From contig CM018051.1 of assembly GCA_008638375.1 (NCBI GenBank), forward strand, positions 12,677,369-12,741,368: a stretch of 64,000 nucleotides of DNA, read 5' to 3'. A program made the translations under genes and the position numbers. Below the pieces are notes generated by a model that saw only the letters and a program-made list of their open reading frames with translations, was not told where the DNA came from and did not search any database. This document shows, in pieces, positions 61,109 to 64,000 of the stretch (the first letter of the stretch is position 1; each line of letters opens with the position of its first letter). Source of the stretch: Nyssa sinensis (lineage: Eukaryota > Streptophyta > Magnoliopsida > Cornales > Nyssaceae).

Positions 61109-61522
61109 AGAGTATAATAGATCATTATCACACTTCCCAAAAGAAATGAAATTAAGGTCATGCTATCCATAGTTTTTCATGTCTGCCAGTCATACTCTAC
61201 CTCTGTCTAACCCCAAACATACCAACAGATCTATCTTAGGCCCAATTTTGATCTGGGTGAACCTGACAGCGGCATCCTCGATCCATATCCGTAGGGATTG
61301 AGCCCACCAGGCTGTTGGTTAGGAGTTGGGGCTGTTCCGCCTATGGGTTGGACAGGAAGTTGTCAAAACCTTAAAATAGTCTAATCACACAACACTATTC
61401 TTCCCAAAATATTCTCTCAAAAGTTCAATTCTAAATGATATGATAACATTTCATTTACCGCATATGAAGTCATAAAATGATGTAATTCTTATACAATTTT
61501 GTCACATCATTTGACAAAAAAA

Positions 61523-61560
<38 letters not shown>

Positions 61561-62612
61561 TCATTGAATTTTTTGAAATATATAGATAAAATATCATCTC
61601 GATTACCTAATGATTTAAGCACTCCTAAAAGCTCTGTCTCAAATTTTTTTAAAAGAAATAACAGAGACAAAAGTAAAAAAACAAATAATGTATTTAGAAA
61701 AATAAAGAAAAATAAAAATAATGCCATTGATTCCTTCAAGACGTAATGGCAGTTGCAGTGAGATTTTATTCTGTTTTTGCCTCTCTCTTTTTTTTTTTTT
61801 TTTGGTTGGGGGGTTGTTTGGCTAAAGGTTTACAAATATGTTGATAATTATGATATAGTCTAAGTCCATTTTTTAATTCCAAAAGTCACTCAATATTTAT
61901 GTGACTGAAATACATTTTTACTATATAAAATATCTATCTATAGAAAACTAACTTTCGTGAATGCTGGAAGTACTTAAAAAAAAATATTCATTTCAAAATT
62001 TAATAACTTAAGAATTATAAATTTATTTTTGATAAAATTTATATATTTAGTTTTTAAAAATCGAGATCTATCAAATAAGATTTATATTGCTTATGAAAGT
62101 TTTTTTAAAAAAAAGTCTATGAAATAGTGAGATTTTGCCCCAGTGCACCATTTTGTTGTGAAATACACTCATAAACCAAAAAAAAAAGACTATAAGCCTT
62201 CTTTTACTATAAAAAAAAAATTTAAATTTGCTTTATAGACAATCAATTATTGAAAAAACATTAGATTGGATCATTTCTTGAGGCAAAACAATAAAATTTT
62301 ACTATTTTTTTTGAAAATAATGAAATTCTACTATTTTGAAAAAAAAAAAAAACCTACCATAACAAAACAAGTAGCATTAATCATGAATGCACAATAATGA
62401 AATTTTATGGACAGTCAGGCATACTCAAAGGAGCTATCAAGCAATCTCTCTATATCATCTCCACTGCCCCCAATTGAATCCTCTAACTTAGCCTCCTCTT
62501 GCTTCTCAATCTCTTTCATCCACAACCCAACACTTTTTCAATTTTCCTAAAATACAAAAAGATTCTCACTTAAAAGTTAAGATAAATAATAGAATTTGTA
62601 AGAGACAGTCAC
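59573..62612. other. AT-rich intergenic DNA
   Basis: TA/TG runs at 61076-61109 and 61525-61554 and a T-run at 61789-61803. The GC-richer stretch at 61190-61370 has no frame or motif I can identify. No gene is supported. Confidence 0.5.
61525..61554. repeat. (TA)n microsatellite
   Basis: Perfect TA run. Confidence 0.95.
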
Positions 62613-62936
62613 ATTATATCAAATAATGAAGTAAAAGAACTACAAAACTGAATAATTTTTCTGGGTTTATGATTCTCGATTTTTTTTTTTTTGTACACCC
62701 TTTATTGAAATGATCAAAGTTTACCAAAACTAGAAAGATCTACTGTCATCCTCTTTATCATGCATATCTTACTTCATTATATCAAATAATGAAGTAAAAG
62801 AACTACAAAACTGAATAATTTTTCTGGGTTTATGATTCTCGATTTTTTTTTTTTTTTGTACACCCTTAATTGAAATGATCAAAGTTTACCAAAACTAGAA
62901 AGATCTACTGTCATCCTCTTTATCATGCATATCTTA
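62613..62936. repeat. Two ~163-bp tandem repeats
   Basis: ATTATATCAAATAATGAAG at 62613 recurs at 62776. The copies are almost identical through GGGTTTATGATTCTCGAT, a T-run of different length, and CATCCTCTTTATCATGCATA. This is a recent duplication about 470 bp before the DUF642 TATA box. Confidence 0.95.
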
Positions 62937-63308
62937 TAATAATAATATTTAATGAAACTTTTTACAGTAACGTTTATTTGCAAGTATGTGAAACATATGC
63001 CATGCACCTAATGCCGAGACTGGCTGGTCAAGACCACGCAACAATTTTCGTGTTAGAATAAACCAAGTGAAGCTTCGTTAAAGTCAAGAATTCAAAATAG
63101 ACAGAGCCAATCACGGCAACCAATGAAGGGTCAATGTGGGTCCAAAACACACACCATCCATAGTTGTGTGAAAAACAGAGTCCAAATCTTGCAGAGAAAA
63201 GAAACTAAATCTAAAGAGAGACAACTAGACACATCTCACGGCTGATTTTGTGGCACTCTTAAAATGGCCCCTAGTCTTCTTTTTGTTTTTTTTTGCCGAC
63301 TTTAGTAG

Positions 63309-63316
63309 TATAAATA
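63309..63316 (+). promoter_or_regulatory. TATA box of the DUF642 gene
   Basis: TATAAATA, 98 bp before the ATG at 63407. Confidence 0.6.
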
Positions 63317-63406
63317 TATAGTCCCAACATACCAGCTTTTATATCCACTTGAATCTCTTTATATATACACTGTCTTTGAGCTCTGTTCCTCATTAATTGC
63401 ACAACA

Positions 63407-64000
63407 ATGGCTTTGTTTCTCTCTCTATACTTTGTGTTCGTCCTCTCTCTATACAACAGCTTTGCCTCTGCAGTTATTCCTCCATTTCTTGATGGTAAGA
63501 ACAACCCACCTTTCTTTTACATTGTTTCTCTTAATTAATGTCAATAGGTTCTAGAAACATTAGTTTTGGCACTGTCCAAAATGGTGTCGTTTTGGACCTT
63601 TTGCCTTGTCATGTCCCGTTTTTATCATTCTTTTTGTGTGTGTATAGGACTTGTTGAAAATGGAGACTTTGAGGAAGGACCCAAGGCATCAAATCTCAAG
63701 AAAACAGTGATCATTGGAAAACACTCCTTGCCCAAATGGGAAATCAATGGTTTGGTGGAGTATGTATCAGGTGGGCCACAGCCAGGTGGCTTCTTCTTTG
63801 CCATTCCTCGTGGGGTCCACGCGGTAAGGCTAGGAAATGAAGCTTCCATCTCTCAAAATATTACAGTCAAACAAGGCTCAATCTACTCCCTCACATTTGG
63901 GGCCACTAGGACCTGTGCCCAAGATGAGGTTCTAAGGGTCTCAGTCCCTGGTCAGTCAAGTGATCTTTCAATTCAGACATTGTATAGCAGCAATGGTGGT
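63407..64000 (+). CDS. DUF642 cell-wall protein (5' part, runs off the window)
   Basis: Exon 1 is 63407-63494; intron 63495-63647 (153 bp, GT..AG); exon 2 starts at 63648 and continues past the end. The N terminus is a signal peptide (MALFLSLYFVFVLSL..), mature from about AVIPPFLDG. Exon 2 gives LVENGDFEEGP, KWEINGLVEYVSGGPQPGG, IPRGVHAVRLGNEAS, YSLTFGATRTCAQDE and LSIQTLYSSN, the standard first half of DUF642 proteins such as Arabidopsis At5g11420 and At5g25460. Family members are secreted wall proteins reported to bind polysaccharide and to affect pectin methylesterase activity. About 145 residues are visible of an expected ~370. No break is seen. The splice joins GAT-G|GA-CTT to keep frame. 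Confidence 0.95.

Noticed and set aside
61190..61370. GC-richer stretch in AT-rich DNA
   Set aside because: No open frame, repeat or RNA-like fold that I could support.

Overview
This is nuclear DNA from a flowering plant, most likely a dicot. The evidence is AT-rich intergenic sequence, GT-AG introns, a CC-NBS-LRR resistance gene, a P-class PPR gene, an LRR receptor kinase, a DUF642 cell-wall gene, and Ty3/gypsy, Ty1/copia, hAT and SINE elements. I cannot name the species. All family assignments come from reading motifs by eye; no database was searched.

Layout. 1-4.9 kb: remains of an Athila-like gypsy element on the minus strand (partial LTR, 3' non-coding stretch, broken integrase, RNase H and RT). 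4.9-6.6 kb: broken 3' end of an NLR gene (fragment A) with its old 3' UTR. 6.6-12.3 kb: a duplicated intergenic block, the second copy split by a copia remnant. 12.3-18.2 kb: LTR-like sequence interrupted by a 3951-bp solo LTR with TG..CA ends and a 5-bp target duplication. 19.0-21.5 kb: intact intronless PPR gene. 23-33.7 kb: nested repeats, including a 657-bp hAT element with an 8-bp target duplication, two copies of an unclassified dispersed repeat, and two copia remnants. 33.7-36.9 kb: a compound tandem array made of 2.6 copies of a ~605-bp AT-rich unit, followed directly by a ~1.6-kb GC-rich minisatellite packed with the palindrome CACGTG. 37.1-38.9 kb: second NLR 3' fragment (B) with its 3' UTR. 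39.2-40.6 kb: a 1411-bp hAT element with an 8-bp target duplication. 43.3-47.2 kb: full-length CNL gene (C). 48.9-51.6 kb: minus-strand ortholog of Arabidopsis At2g41820/PXC3, with four single-base frameshifts in about 310 bp. 52.3-63.3 kb: AT-rich intergenic DNA with a SINE bounded by a 16-bp target duplication and several local tandem duplications. 63.4 kb to the end: 5' part of a DUF642 gene.

How it fits together. The genes are unrelated housekeeping, receptor or defence genes, not a pathway. The NLR C gene and fragments A and B are one family. All three keep a splice donor 17 nt after the stop codon, which implies an ancestral 3'-UTR intron. Retroelements and tandem arrays sit at the broken 5' edges of A and B. 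The most unusual object is the CACGTG minisatellite, a dense cluster of G-box/ABRE-like sites inside a broken copia element.
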